A stretch of DNA of 64,000 nt from an uncultured Oscillibacter sp. (GTDB taxonomy: Bacteria > Bacillota > Clostridia > Oscillospirales > Oscillospiraceae): positions 1 to 64,000 of the forward strand of contig CAJKKQ010000007.1 of assembly GCA_905200545.1 (NCBI GenBank), in the 5' to 3' direction. Made by a program: the position numbers and the translations under genes. Positions within the stretch are counted from its first letter, which is position 1. Each line of letters starts with the position of its first letter. Below, piece by piece: positions 57,732 to 64,000 of this stretch. The notes beneath the pieces are model-generated. The model was given only the letters and a program-made list of their open reading frames with translations, made no database searches and was not told the DNA's origin.

Positions 57732-57775
57732 AAAAAACCAGGGCCGCAGGCAAATGCCTGCGGCCCTGGTTTTTT
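57732..57775. terminator. Bidirectional terminator, DUF2812 operon / ackA
   Basis: AAAAAACCAGGGCCGCAGGC (57732-57751) pairs completely with 57756-57775 around an AAAT loop. Six A and six T at the ends let it work both ways. Confidence 0.92.
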
Positions 57776-57795
57776 GATTATAAATTTGAAAATTC

Positions 57796-59001
57796 TCAGC
57801 CCTTGACGATGGCGGCGGTGTCCATGGCGATCATGAGCTCCTCGTTGGTCGGAATCAGCAGGACCTTCACCTTGGAGTCGGCGGCGGAGATGACAGCTTC
57901 CTTACCCCGGGTGTTGTTGGCCTCAGCGTCCATCTTCACGCCCATGAATTCCAGACCGGAGGCAATGGCCATCCGCTGAGAGGCGGAGTTCTCGCCCACG
58001 CCGGCAGTGAAGATGATGGCATCCACACCGCCCATGGCAGCGGCATAGGCGCCGATGAGCTTCTTGACGCCGTAGTTGAACATGTCTACAGCCAGGCCGG
58101 CCCGCTCGTTGCCCTCCTTGTGGGCATTCTCCAGATCGCGGAAGTCAGAGGAGACGCCGGAGACGCCCTGAACGCCGGACTTCTTGTTGAGGATGTTGAG
58201 CATCTCATCGATATTCATGTTGTACTTGTTCATGATATACTGCAGGATGCCGGCATCCAGATCGCCGGAGCGGGTGCCCATGGGGAGACCGGCCAGAGGA
58301 GTGAAGCCCATGGAGGTGTCCACGCTCTTGCCGCCGTCGATGGCGGTGACGGAGGAGCCGTTGCCCAGGTGGCAGGAGATCAGCTTAAGCTCCTCGGGCT
58401 TCTTGCCCAGCATAACGGCGGCACGGCCGGCCACATACTTGTGGGAGGTGCCGTGGAAGCCGTAGCGACGGACCTTGTCGTTCTCGTAATACTCATAGGG
58501 CAGAGCATACATGTAGGCCTTGGCGGGCATGGTCTGATGGAAAGCAGTGTCGAACACAGCCACCTGAGGCACATCCTTGCCCATGACGGCGGTGCAGGCG
58601 TTGATGCCGGTAATATTGGCAGGGTTGTGGAGAGGAGCCAGAGGGATGCAGTCCTCCAGAGCCTTCATGACCTCGTCGGTGATGAGGACGGACTTGTTGA
58701 AGGCCTCACCGCCGTGCACCACGCGGTGACCCACTGCGTCGATCTCGGCCATGGAGCCGATGACGCCGTTGTCCTTGTCCACCAGGGCGTCCAGCACTGC
58801 CTGGATGGCCTCGGAATGGGTGGGCATAGCCACGTCTACGGCGTCCAGCACCTTCTTGCCCTCCACCTGGGGCTTATAGGTGAACTTGCCGTCGATGCCG
58901 ATGCGCTCGCACAGACCCTTGGCCAGCAGCACGCCGGTCTCGGGATTGAGCAGCTGGTACTTCAGGGAAGAACTGCCTGCGTTGATGACGAGAATGTTCA
59001 T
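57796..59001 (-). CDS. ackA: Acetate kinase
   Basis: 401 residues. Acetyl phosphate plus ADP to acetate plus ATP, the energy-yielding last step of acetate fermentation. ASKHA fold with [23 protein letters not shown] with the substrate Arg, [13 protein letters not shown] (catalytic Asp), [24 protein letters not shown], and [11 protein letters not shown]. No phosphotransacetylase gene is adjacent. It is transcribed leftward from a promoter at 59112-59139 with a palindrome at the mRNA 5' end, and shares the terminator at 57732-57775 with the DUF2812 unit. Confidence 0.97.
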   Translation of the reverse strand: MNILVINAGSSSLKYQLLNPETGVLLAKGLCERIGIDGKFTYKPQVEGKKVLDAVDVAMPTHSEAIQAVLDALVDKDNGVIGSMAEIDAVGHRVVHGGEAFNKSVLITDEVMKALEDCIPLAPLHNPANITGINACTAVMGKDVPQVAVFDTAFHQTMPAKAYMYALPYEYYENDKVRRYGFHGTSHKYVAGRAAVMLGKKPEELKLISCHLGNGSSVTAIDGGKSVDTSMGFTPLAGLPMGTRSGDLDAGILQYIMNKYNMNIDEMLNILNKKSGVQGVSGVSSDFRDLENAHKEGNERAGLAVDMFNYGVKKLIGAYAAAMGGVDAIIFTAGVGENSASQRMAIASGLEFMGVKMDAEANNTRGKEAVISAADSKVKVLLIPTNEELMIAMDTAAIVKG

Positions 59002-59079
59002 GGTTTCAGACTCCTCTTTCTTCTTTTGGGAAAAACCTTGCGGCGCTCCCGGTATTAAGATAAAATGTAAAGAAAACGT

Positions 59080-59101
59080 GTTTCCGTATGTTTACGGAAA
59101 C
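59080..59101. promoter_or_regulatory. Perfect palindrome at the 5' end of the ackA transcript
   Basis: GTTTCCGTA-TGTT-TACGGAAAC, perfect 9-bp arms, about 80 nt upstream of the ackA start and immediately downstream of the -10 box. Either an operator or an mRNA 5'-end stem-loop. Confidence 0.6.
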
Positions 59102-59111
59102 TCACAGTTTA

Positions 59112-59139
59112 ATTATATCAGAGATTTCCCAGGTTACAA
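59112..59139 (-). promoter_or_regulatory. Promoter of ackA
   Basis: Minus strand: TTGTAA (59134-59139), 16-nt spacer, TATAAT (59112-59117). Confidence 0.7.
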
Positions 59140-59192
59140 CTACCATTTTTACCGAAATGTCATTTTTTTGTCACTGCTTAGGGGTGAACTAT

Positions 59193-60401
59193 GTGCAAAC
59201 TGCAGGTATTATAATAGAGTATAACCCTATGCACAGCGGCCATCTGTATCTTTTGGAACAGGTGCGCGCCCGTCTGGGGGCGGATACCGCTGTGATCTGC
59301 GCCATGAGCGGCAACTTTGTCCAGAGGGGAGATTTTGCCCTGCTGCGCAAGCACCAGCGAGCCAGGGCCGCTGTGGAGAGCGGTGTGGATCTGGTGCTGG
59401 AGATTCCCTTGCCCTGGGCTGCCGCTCCGGCGGAGCGGTTTGCCGACGGGGGGGTGCAGGTACTCCAGGCTACGGGCCTGGTGGATTGCCTGGCCTTTGG
59501 CAGCGAGTGCGGCGATGCTGTGGCTTTGCGGCAGGTGGCCGGGGCGCTGATGAGCCGGGAGTTTCCCGCCCTGCTGCGGCGGGAGCTGACAGCGGGGGAC
59601 AGTTTTGCCGCCGCCCGGCAGCGGGCGGTATCGGCCCTGCTGGGGCCGGAAACTGGGAACCTTTTGGCTTCTCCCAACAACATTTTAGGTGTGGAATACT
59701 GTAAGGCACTACTCCGGCACAAGAGCGCCATGCACGTTTTGACGGTGTCCCGGAGGGGGGCCGCCCACGACGGTGCCCTGCTTTCCGGGGAGCATCCCTC
59801 CGCCTCCGCCCTGAGGGCGCTGCTGACGGGCGGGGAACGGGAGCGGGCGCTGAAGCTGCTGCCGCCTGCCATGGGACAGGCCTATCTGGAAGAGGAGGCC
59901 GCCGGGCGGGCACCGGTACTGGCCTCAGCCTGTGAGCGGGCAGTTCTGGCCCGGCTGCGGAGCATGACGGAGGCAGACTTTGCGGCATTGGATCCGGGGC
60001 GGGAGGGCCTTTGCAATCGCCTGTATCAAGCGGCGCGCACTGCCTCGACCCTGGAAGAACTTCTGCGCACCGCCAAGACCCGGCGCTATCCCTATGCCCG
60101 ATTGCGCCGGATGGTGCTGTGGGCCTATCTGGGCTTGACGCCCGCAAAGCTGCCGGAGCGGATGGCATATCTGCGGGTGCTGGCGGCCAATACCCGGGGC
60201 CGGGAGTTGCTGGGGAGAATGCGGCACACGGCGTCTCTCCCGGTGCTCACCAAGCCCGCAGATGTCCGGCGCCTTTCCACGGATGCGCAGCAGCTGCTGG
60301 AGCTGGAGGCGCGATCTACTGACCTTTATACGCTGGCATATCCGAACCTTGCGGCCGCTTCCGGCGGAGCGGAGTGGCGGGAAGGGCCGGTGATCTGCTG
60401 A
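59193..60401 (+). CDS. tmcAL: tRNA(Met) cytidine acetate ligase TmcAL (YlbM)
   Basis: 402 residues from GTG 59193, 6 nt after AGGGGTG. Nucleotidyltransferase-fold enzyme that activates acetate with ATP and forms ac4C34 in elongator tRNA-Met. Family N-terminus GIIIEYNPMHSGHLYLLEQV (usual NPFHNGH here NPMHSGH), then MSGNFVQRGDFALLRKHQRA and FGSECGD. The C-terminal region is the tRNA-binding part. It lies divergent to ackA, which produces acetate, the substrate of TmcAL; the neighbourhood may be coincidental. A DUF3298 lipoprotein gene follows 32 nt later. Confidence 0.9.
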   Translation: MQTAGIIIEYNPMHSGHLYLLEQVRARLGADTAVICAMSGNFVQRGDFALLRKHQRARAAVESGVDLVLEIPLPWAAAPAERFADGGVQVLQATGLVDCLAFGSECGDAVALRQVAGALMSREFPALLRRELTAGDSFAAARQRAVSALLGPETGNLLASPNNILGVEYCKALLRHKSAMHVLTVSRRGAAHDGALLSGEHPSASALRALLTGGERERALKLLPPAMGQAYLEEEAAGRAPVLASACERAVLARLRSMTEADFAALDPGREGLCNRLYQAARTASTLEELLRTAKTRRYPYARLRRMVLWAYLGLTPAKLPERMAYLRVLAANTRGRELLGRMRHTASLPVLTKPADVRRLSTDAQQLLELEARSTDLYTLAYPNLAAASGGAEWREGPVIC

Positions 60402-60433
60402 TTTCCCGGGAAATCCCCAAAAGGAGCGTTTTT

Positions 60434-61315
60434 ATGGTGAATATTTTTGCACTGCTGCTGACATTGAGCATTCTGGCCGCCTGTTCCAGCGGAAGTATGA
60501 CCAATGTGAAAAATGCAGCGGCGGATCCATTGCCCCCGAGGGAATCCAAAGTGGAATACCGCCTGGAGGACAGCTATGTCTCCGGCATCTATCAGGCGGA
60601 GGACGGCACAAAGCTGGCCACCTACGACTATGAACTCCCCGTTTTGCGCTGCTACCGGGAGGATGGAACGGAGGTGACGGAGGCTGCCACACCGGAAGAG
60701 ACGCGCGCCATGGAAATTGCAGAGACTTTTAATAAAAAGTTTGATTCCTGGCGGGGCGAAGACGAAAATTTGATGGAGTCCGCCCAGGCAGACTATGCGT
60801 GGAAGCAGGAAGAGGGCCTTTCCTGGGACAGTCCTTATTGGCAGGAACTGGAGTATACAGCGTACCGGACGGGATCCCTCATCAGTATCGGGGCCACCAG
60901 CGCGGCCTATTGGGGCGGCGTCCATCCCAACAGCTATCTGATGAGTTGGAATTTTGACTTGGACAGCGGGACATTTCTGACGCCGGACGCGCTGTCCGCC
61001 GACAGCAAGGCCTTTATGGAGGCCGTGCGGGATGAGATCATCCGCCAGGCTGAAGAGCGGATTGCTCCCGGGGCTGAACTGGAGGGAGCCTACTGGGACA
61101 ACTATCCGGAAGTTGTGGCCTCCTGGGACGATTACGCCGTTACGTTTGGAAAAGATGGCATGAGCGTAGGGTTTTCACCCTATGAGCTGGCCTATTATGC
61201 GGCAGGATCCCAGGTCTTTCTGATCTCTTATGATACCCTGGATCCTTACTTGAGCGATTACGGCCGCCAGCTTCTGGAAATGAGCGTACCAGCAACGGAA
61301 AGTCACGAATCCTGA
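60434..61315 (+). CDS. DUF3298 lipoprotein, RsiV ectodomain-like
   Basis: 293 residues. Lipoprotein signal with LAAC (Cys17). The ectodomain has the DUF4163-DUF3298 order: KVEYRLEDSYVSGIYQAEDG, SLISIGATSAAYWGGVHPNS and WNFDLDSGTFLTPDAL. This is the same domain type that in RsiV binds lysozyme, but here without a membrane helix or sigma-binding part. Possible roles are a lysozyme decoy or a wall-stress sensor; the function is inferred only from domain. AAGGAG precedes ATG 60434. Terminator follows. Confidence 0.82.
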   Translation: MVNIFALLLTLSILAACSSGSMTNVKNAAADPLPPRESKVEYRLEDSYVSGIYQAEDGTKLATYDYELPVLRCYREDGTEVTEAATPEETRAMEIAETFNKKFDSWRGEDENLMESAQADYAWKQEEGLSWDSPYWQELEYTAYRTGSLISIGATSAAYWGGVHPNSYLMSWNFDLDSGTFLTPDALSADSKAFMEAVRDEIIRQAEERIAPGAELEGAYWDNYPEVVASWDDYAVTFGKDGMSVGFSPYELAYYAAGSQVFLISYDTLDPYLSDYGRQLLEMSVPATESHES

Positions 61316-61317
61316 GG

Positions 61318-61349
61318 AAAAACAGACCGCTTGGACGGTCTGTTTTTTT
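61318..61349 (+). terminator. Terminator of the DUF3298 lipoprotein gene
   Basis: AAAACAGACCG / CGGTCTGTTTT stem, CTTGGA loop, T7. Confidence 0.9.
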
Positions 61350-61353
61350 GCCC

Positions 61354-61382
61354 TTGACTCACCTAGAACCTCTATGTATAAT
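61354..61382 (+). promoter_or_regulatory. Promoter of the padR-HAAS operon
   Basis: TTGACT at 61354-61359, 17-nt spacer, TATAAT at 61377-61382. Confidence 0.8.
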
Positions 61383-61401
61383 GAGCATAGAGATTCTAGG
61401 T
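61361..61401. promoter_or_regulatory. PadR operator centred on the -10 box
   Basis: ACCTAGAACCTCTATG (61361-61376) and CATAGAGATTCTAGGT (61386-61401): 16-bp arms with one mismatch around TATAATGAG. The -10 hexamer is the first six bases of the 9-nt centre. Confidence 0.8.
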
Positions 61402-61424
61402 AATTTTTGCCCAGGAGGTGCCAT

Positions 61425-61766
61425 ATGCAAAAGAAGAAAGCCATTGAACATACCCAGCTGCTGGTGCTCTCGCTGCTGGCGGGAGAGGACATGTACGGCT
61501 ATCAGATGATTGTGGAGCTGGCCCGGCGGTCAGACCGCACCTTCGAGATGAAGGAGGGAACCCTCTACCCGGTGCTCCATGGTCTGGAGCGGGAGGGCCT
61601 GGTGGAGGCCTATCAGCAGGAGGCCCCCACAGGGCGGATGCGGAAGTATTATCATCTCACCCGGAAGGGGGGCGCGGCCCTGAAGACGGAGGCGGAGGCC
61701 TGGAAGACCTATTCCGGAGCTGTCAACGCGGTGCTTCGTTCCAGCCCGGGGCTGAATCTGGCCTGA
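61425..61766 (+). CDS. PadR-family regulator of the HAAS cluster
   Basis: 113 residues from ATG 61425, after AGGAGGT; the upstream TTG would place the ribosome site within the protein. Winged helix: TQLLVLSLLAGEDMYGYQMI, FEMKEGTLYPVLHGLEREGL and GRMRKYYHLTRKGGAAL, with the PadR-s2 DMYGYQM and KEGTLYP motifs. Its operator at 61361-61401 shares no sequence with the operator of the other PadR (52478), so the two regulators should not cross-talk. The first HAAS gene follows 4 nt downstream. Confidence 0.92.
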   Translation: MQKKKAIEHTQLLVLSLLAGEDMYGYQMIVELARRSDRTFEMKEGTLYPVLHGLEREGLVEAYQQEAPTGRMRKYYHLTRKGGAALKTEAEAWKTYSGAVNAVLRSSPGLNLA

Positions 61767-61770
61767 GCCT

Positions 61771-62508
61771 ATGACCCGAAAGGAGTATACAGAGTCGGTG
61801 CTCTCCGCCCTGCGCCATGTGACGCAGCGGGAGCGGGAGGCCATCCGGGCGGAGATCGACGGCCATATCGAGGACCACATGGCGGACCTGCTGGAGCTGG
61901 ACTATCCGCCGGAACTGGCGGAGGAGCGGACCCTCTCCGCCATGGGCGACCCTGCTGAGGTGGGCCGGGAGCTGAATAAACAGTATCCCCTTCAGTGGTT
62001 GACGGTTCGCTGGATTGCGCGTTTGCTGTCAGCTTGGACCATTCTGGCTGTTTTGCTCCTGCTGCTCAGCGCCGGAGGTGCGGAAGCGTCCCCTTTGACC
62101 GCCGCCCTGGAGCGGATCGATCCAGATCTGTCCCACCACTTTGATCCCTCCGGGACCGTTGTGGCAGAGGAATCGCTGGATATTGCGTTTCCCGTTGGAA
62201 ACGACGTGGTGCGTGTGCTGCGGATATGCACCTACCGCGATATTCCCTGGGGAGAACTTAGGGCTTTTGTGAATGTGGACACCTATGACCGGTGGCCGCT
62301 GGGGGTAGTAAGCGACAAGACACTGCTCCTGGAAAGCCAAAATGGTGGTCAGGAAGAGATCAGGGTCAGCGGACTCAACCGCTGGTGGCACCTGGGGGAC
62401 GGCTCGGTACGTATCCAGCCGGGGGATACCTATGTGACCCTTCGATACGGGGGTTACGGGGAGTCCGGCGTGATTCAGATTCCTCTTCCGGAAGGAGGCG
62501 CACGATGA
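61771..62508 (+). CDS. HAAS/DUF1700-type membrane protein 1
   Basis: 245 residues. Residues 1-72 are a helical HAAS/DUF1700-like domain (VLSALRHVTQREREAIRAEI then EERTLSAMGDPAEVGRELNK), one membrane helix (~82-103), and an extracytoplasmic beta-rich part ending PGDTYVTLRYGGYGE. HAAS genes next to PadR are common in Bacillota; the domain is thought to relay or regulate with the PadR partner, but the output is not known. No strong ribosome site, so translation is probably coupled to padR 4 nt upstream. Overlaps the next gene by 4 nt. Confidence 0.85.
   Translation: MTRKEYTESVLSALRHVTQREREAIRAEIDGHIEDHMADLLELDYPPELAEERTLSAMGDPAEVGRELNKQYPLQWLTVRWIARLLSAWTILAVLLLLLSAGGAEASPLTAALERIDPDLSHHFDPSGTVVAEESLDIAFPVGNDVVRVLRICTYRDIPWGELRAFVNVDTYDRWPLGVVSDKTLLLESQNGGQEEIRVSGLNRWWHLGDGSVRIQPGDTYVTLRYGGYGESGVIQIPLPEGGAR
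61793..61986 (+). repeat. HAAS-domain coding repeat, copy 1
   Basis: Roughly nine in ten bases are the same as at 63274-63467 (1,481 bp apart), including long identical runs and mostly synonymous differences. Similarity falls sharply after the domain end. Confidence 0.8.
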
Positions 62509-63197
62509 CCAGGATCAAACAGCCCACCCGCAAACGTCTGGCGCTGCGGTCCTTGGGCTTGGCGGCTGTGTTGCTGCTTTTGGCCAATTATGTGTTCGGC
62601 ATCGGTCTGCTGCTGCCCATTCAGGCGATCCGCCAGGCTGAGGAATCTGCGGGGATCGGCCGTACGGATCTTGTGACCTGGATCCGGGAACCGGACATTG
62701 GAAAGACCATGCGGGTATATATGGCTGCCAACGAGAATGCCGTCATGCTGGCTCCTGTTTATCTCAGTGTCTGCGGCTGGAGGGACGGAGGAGGGCTGTC
62801 CCTGGATTGTTCCGGACAGGCCCCTTTTTATGTGGGCTGGAGAAAGCTGACCTGGCAGGATACAGACAGCGTGTACTATGTGTTTGGACGGGTGGATCAG
62901 CCGGATATCACAAGACTTCATGTGGGTTTGATGGATACCTTCCAGGGCGGAGAGACCGGGGAAGAGCAGGTTGAACGATTGGGCGTGGATACGGAAAAGG
63001 CATCATGGCTGGAGTGGGAGGGAACGTGGTATTTTCTCCTGCGCATACCGGACAGCGATTTGCCGTTTTTCTGGGTGGGGCGGGACGATCCTTTCTCTGT
63101 GGATATTACCGCCTATGACCAGTTGGGGCAACAGGTTGCGCATGTGGAACGGATTGCAGATACGGCTTCCAGTGTATATGGGATTCGGTTTCCCTGA
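62505..63197 (+). CDS. Single-TM extracytoplasmic protein of the HAAS cluster
   Basis: 230 residues from ATG 62505, after GAAGGAGG, at an ATGA overlap. Basic N-terminus, one membrane helix or uncleaved signal anchor (~residues 12-35), then a ~195-residue outer domain rich in beta strands (MRVYMAANENAVMLAPVYLS, VYYVFGRVDQPDITRLHVGL, DLPFFWVGRDDPFSVDITAY). No recognised domain. It is paired with the HAAS protein just upstream; the truncated gene at the window end, after HAAS protein 2, probably encodes a second copy. Confidence 0.75.
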   Translation: MTRIKQPTRKRLALRSLGLAAVLLLLANYVFGIGLLLPIQAIRQAEESAGIGRTDLVTWIREPDIGKTMRVYMAANENAVMLAPVYLSVCGWRDGGGLSLDCSGQAPFYVGWRKLTWQDTDSVYYVFGRVDQPDITRLHVGLMDTFQGGETGEEQVERLGVDTEKASWLEWEGTWYFLLRIPDSDLPFFWVGRDDPFSVDITAYDQLGQQVAHVERIADTASSVYGIRFP

Positions 63198-63251
63198 CAG
63201 TCAAGAAACGTGTAACTGCCCGTTGCGGGGGACTGGAAGAGAGGAGGCACC

Positions 63252-63971
63252 ATGGACCGGAAAACCTACATAGAGACGGTGCTCTCCGCCCTGCGCCACG
63301 TGACGCGGCGGGAGCGGGAGGCCATCCGTGCCGAGATCGACGGCCATATCGAGGACCACATGGCGGATCTCCTGGAACTGGACTACCCGCCGGAACTGGC
63401 GGAGGAGCGGACCCTTTCCGCCATGGGGGATCCCGTAGAGGTGGGCCGGGAGCTGAATGAACAGTACACCGGCTGGGGTTGGGTGATTTTGAGCCGGGTG
63501 CTGCTGGCGGCGCTTGTAGCTGTGTGCGCGGTGGTGCTGTGCTCGAACCCCTCCCTGTATGGACTGAGGCAGAATCTGGAGGCCCGGAAACCGCTGGAGT
63601 GGCGGCTGGAGGAAATGGGCCCCGGCGGGCAGATCCTGGACATCCGGGTCCCTATGGGAGATGATATTTGGTATATCTATGCCGCCGAAGCAAAAAAGGA
63701 TCCAAATGGGAATCCCGAGGTCTCCGTCTGGATGAGCTGGTACGACAAGAACCCTTTCCGCTCCGCTGCCGGAGGCACCGTTACGGCGGTGGATTATCGC
63801 GGGGAGGTCCAGGAGATTTTGGGCGGCGGGGGAAGTGAGGCGGGCGGTGTCGCCGAGTATCGGTATTTCATTCCCGTGCAGGCTGGGGATCCCTATGTGA
63901 CGCTGTGCTGTGAGCGGTATGGAGAGGTCTTCCAGGCGCAGGTCCCCATCCGCTGGGAGGTGGTGACATGA
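63252..63971 (+). CDS. HAAS/DUF1700-type membrane protein 2
   Basis: 239 residues, ATG 63252 after GAGAGGAGG. Full-length paralogue of the protein at 61771: residues 1-72 differ at only about eight positions, one membrane helix (~80-97), then a divergent outer part with the shared end pattern AGDPYVTLCCERYGE. Strong conservation inside and divergence outside fits a common cytoplasmic partner with different external inputs. Overlaps the start of the next, truncated gene by 4 nt. Confidence 0.85.
   Translation: MDRKTYIETVLSALRHVTRREREAIRAEIDGHIEDHMADLLELDYPPELAEERTLSAMGDPVEVGRELNEQYTGWGWVILSRVLLAALVAVCAVVLCSNPSLYGLRQNLEARKPLEWRLEEMGPGGQILDIRVPMGDDIWYIYAAEAKKDPNGNPEVSVWMSWYDKNPFRSAAGGTVTAVDYRGEVQEILGGGGSEAGGVAEYRYFIPVQAGDPYVTLCCERYGEVFQAQVPIRWEVVT
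63274..63467 (+). repeat. HAAS-domain coding repeat, copy 2
   Basis: Second copy of the repeat at 61793-61986; see there. Confidence 0.8.
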
Positions 63972-64000
63972 AAAAACGCCTTCATAACAGCCGCAGAGGC
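63968..64000 (+). CDS. Start of a further gene, cut by the window end
   Basis: ATG at 63968 in ATGA overlap with the second HAAS gene. Eleven codons are visible (MKKRLHNSRRG), a basic start like the protein at 62505, so a second single-TM partner is expected. This is an inference from position and the first residues only. Confidence 0.5.
   Translation, partial: MKKRLHNSRRG

Noticed and set aside
1..64000. CRISPR arrays, insertion sequences, prophage, tRNA or rRNA genes
   Set aside because: No regularly spaced direct repeats, no transposase/integrase/phage proteins, and no tRNA- or rRNA-like segments were found on reading through; a tRNA covariance scan could not be run.

Overview
The window is a GC-rich (about 60% by eye) chromosomal segment of a Gram-positive, low-oxygen gut-type Clostridia. 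The closest fit is the Oscillospiraceae / Flavonifractor-Lawsonibacter-like group, inferred from gene content and style, not from a database search. Supporting signs are Bacillota-type riboswitches and a T-box, the dprA-topA-trmFO and plsX-acpP-rnc runs, a SigV/RsiV pair, a SleB-type cell-wall hydrolase, many GTG/TTG starts and strong GGAGG ribosome binding sites. I saw no rRNA, tRNA, CRISPR array, transposase, integrase or phage gene. The window is cut at both ends: the first and last genes are partial.

Region 1 (1-16.7 kb) is housekeeping on the + strand: greA, lysS with an unusual C-terminal tRNA-binding domain, an rRNA methyltransferase, dprA, topA, trmFO, plsX, acpP, rnc, uppP, an FtsK/SpoIIIE translocase, then a T-box controlled aminotransferase. 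Region 2 (16.7-28.3 kb) has a small leftward repair/hydrolase operon facing yjbQ across a symmetric bidirectional promoter. It continues with four transporters, three of them behind RNA regulators: a yybP-ykoY (Mn2+) riboswitch before a P-type ATPase, a leader-peptide/U-tract attenuator before a uracil permease, and a lysine riboswitch before an NhaC/LysW-type antiporter. That antiporter carries an extra N-terminal eight-cysteine domain.

Region 3 (28.3-44.2 kb) mixes birA, two separate pairs of split chromate-transporter proteins, an ABC exporter, ylmH, an XpaC-like protein, an HpcH/HpaI aldolase with a LysR regulator, an orphan zinc-type binding lipoprotein behind a perfect inverted repeat, a second GreA-family protein, a Dus enzyme, an aspartate aminotransferase and a radical SAM protein. 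Region 4 (44.3-52.3 kb) is envelope and stress: a SigV-RsiV lysozyme-response pair with its own ECF promoter, a leftward glycolipid-type operon (two GT4 enzymes and a VTT membrane protein) behind an inverted-repeat operator, gdhA, a TIGR04255 protein and a cell-wall hydrolase.

Region 5 (52.4-64 kb) is the least understood and most interesting part. A PadR regulator with a long perfect inverted repeat in its promoter heads four tandem three-TM DUF2812 membrane proteins and a small DUF6774-like protein. After ackA, tmcAL and a DUF3298 lipoprotein, a second PadR regulator, whose -10 box lies in the centre of its own inverted repeat, heads alternating HAAS/DUF1700-type and single-TM proteins that run off the window. 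Both look like transcription-factor plus membrane-sensor modules of unknown output. They are my best candidates for an undescribed system.
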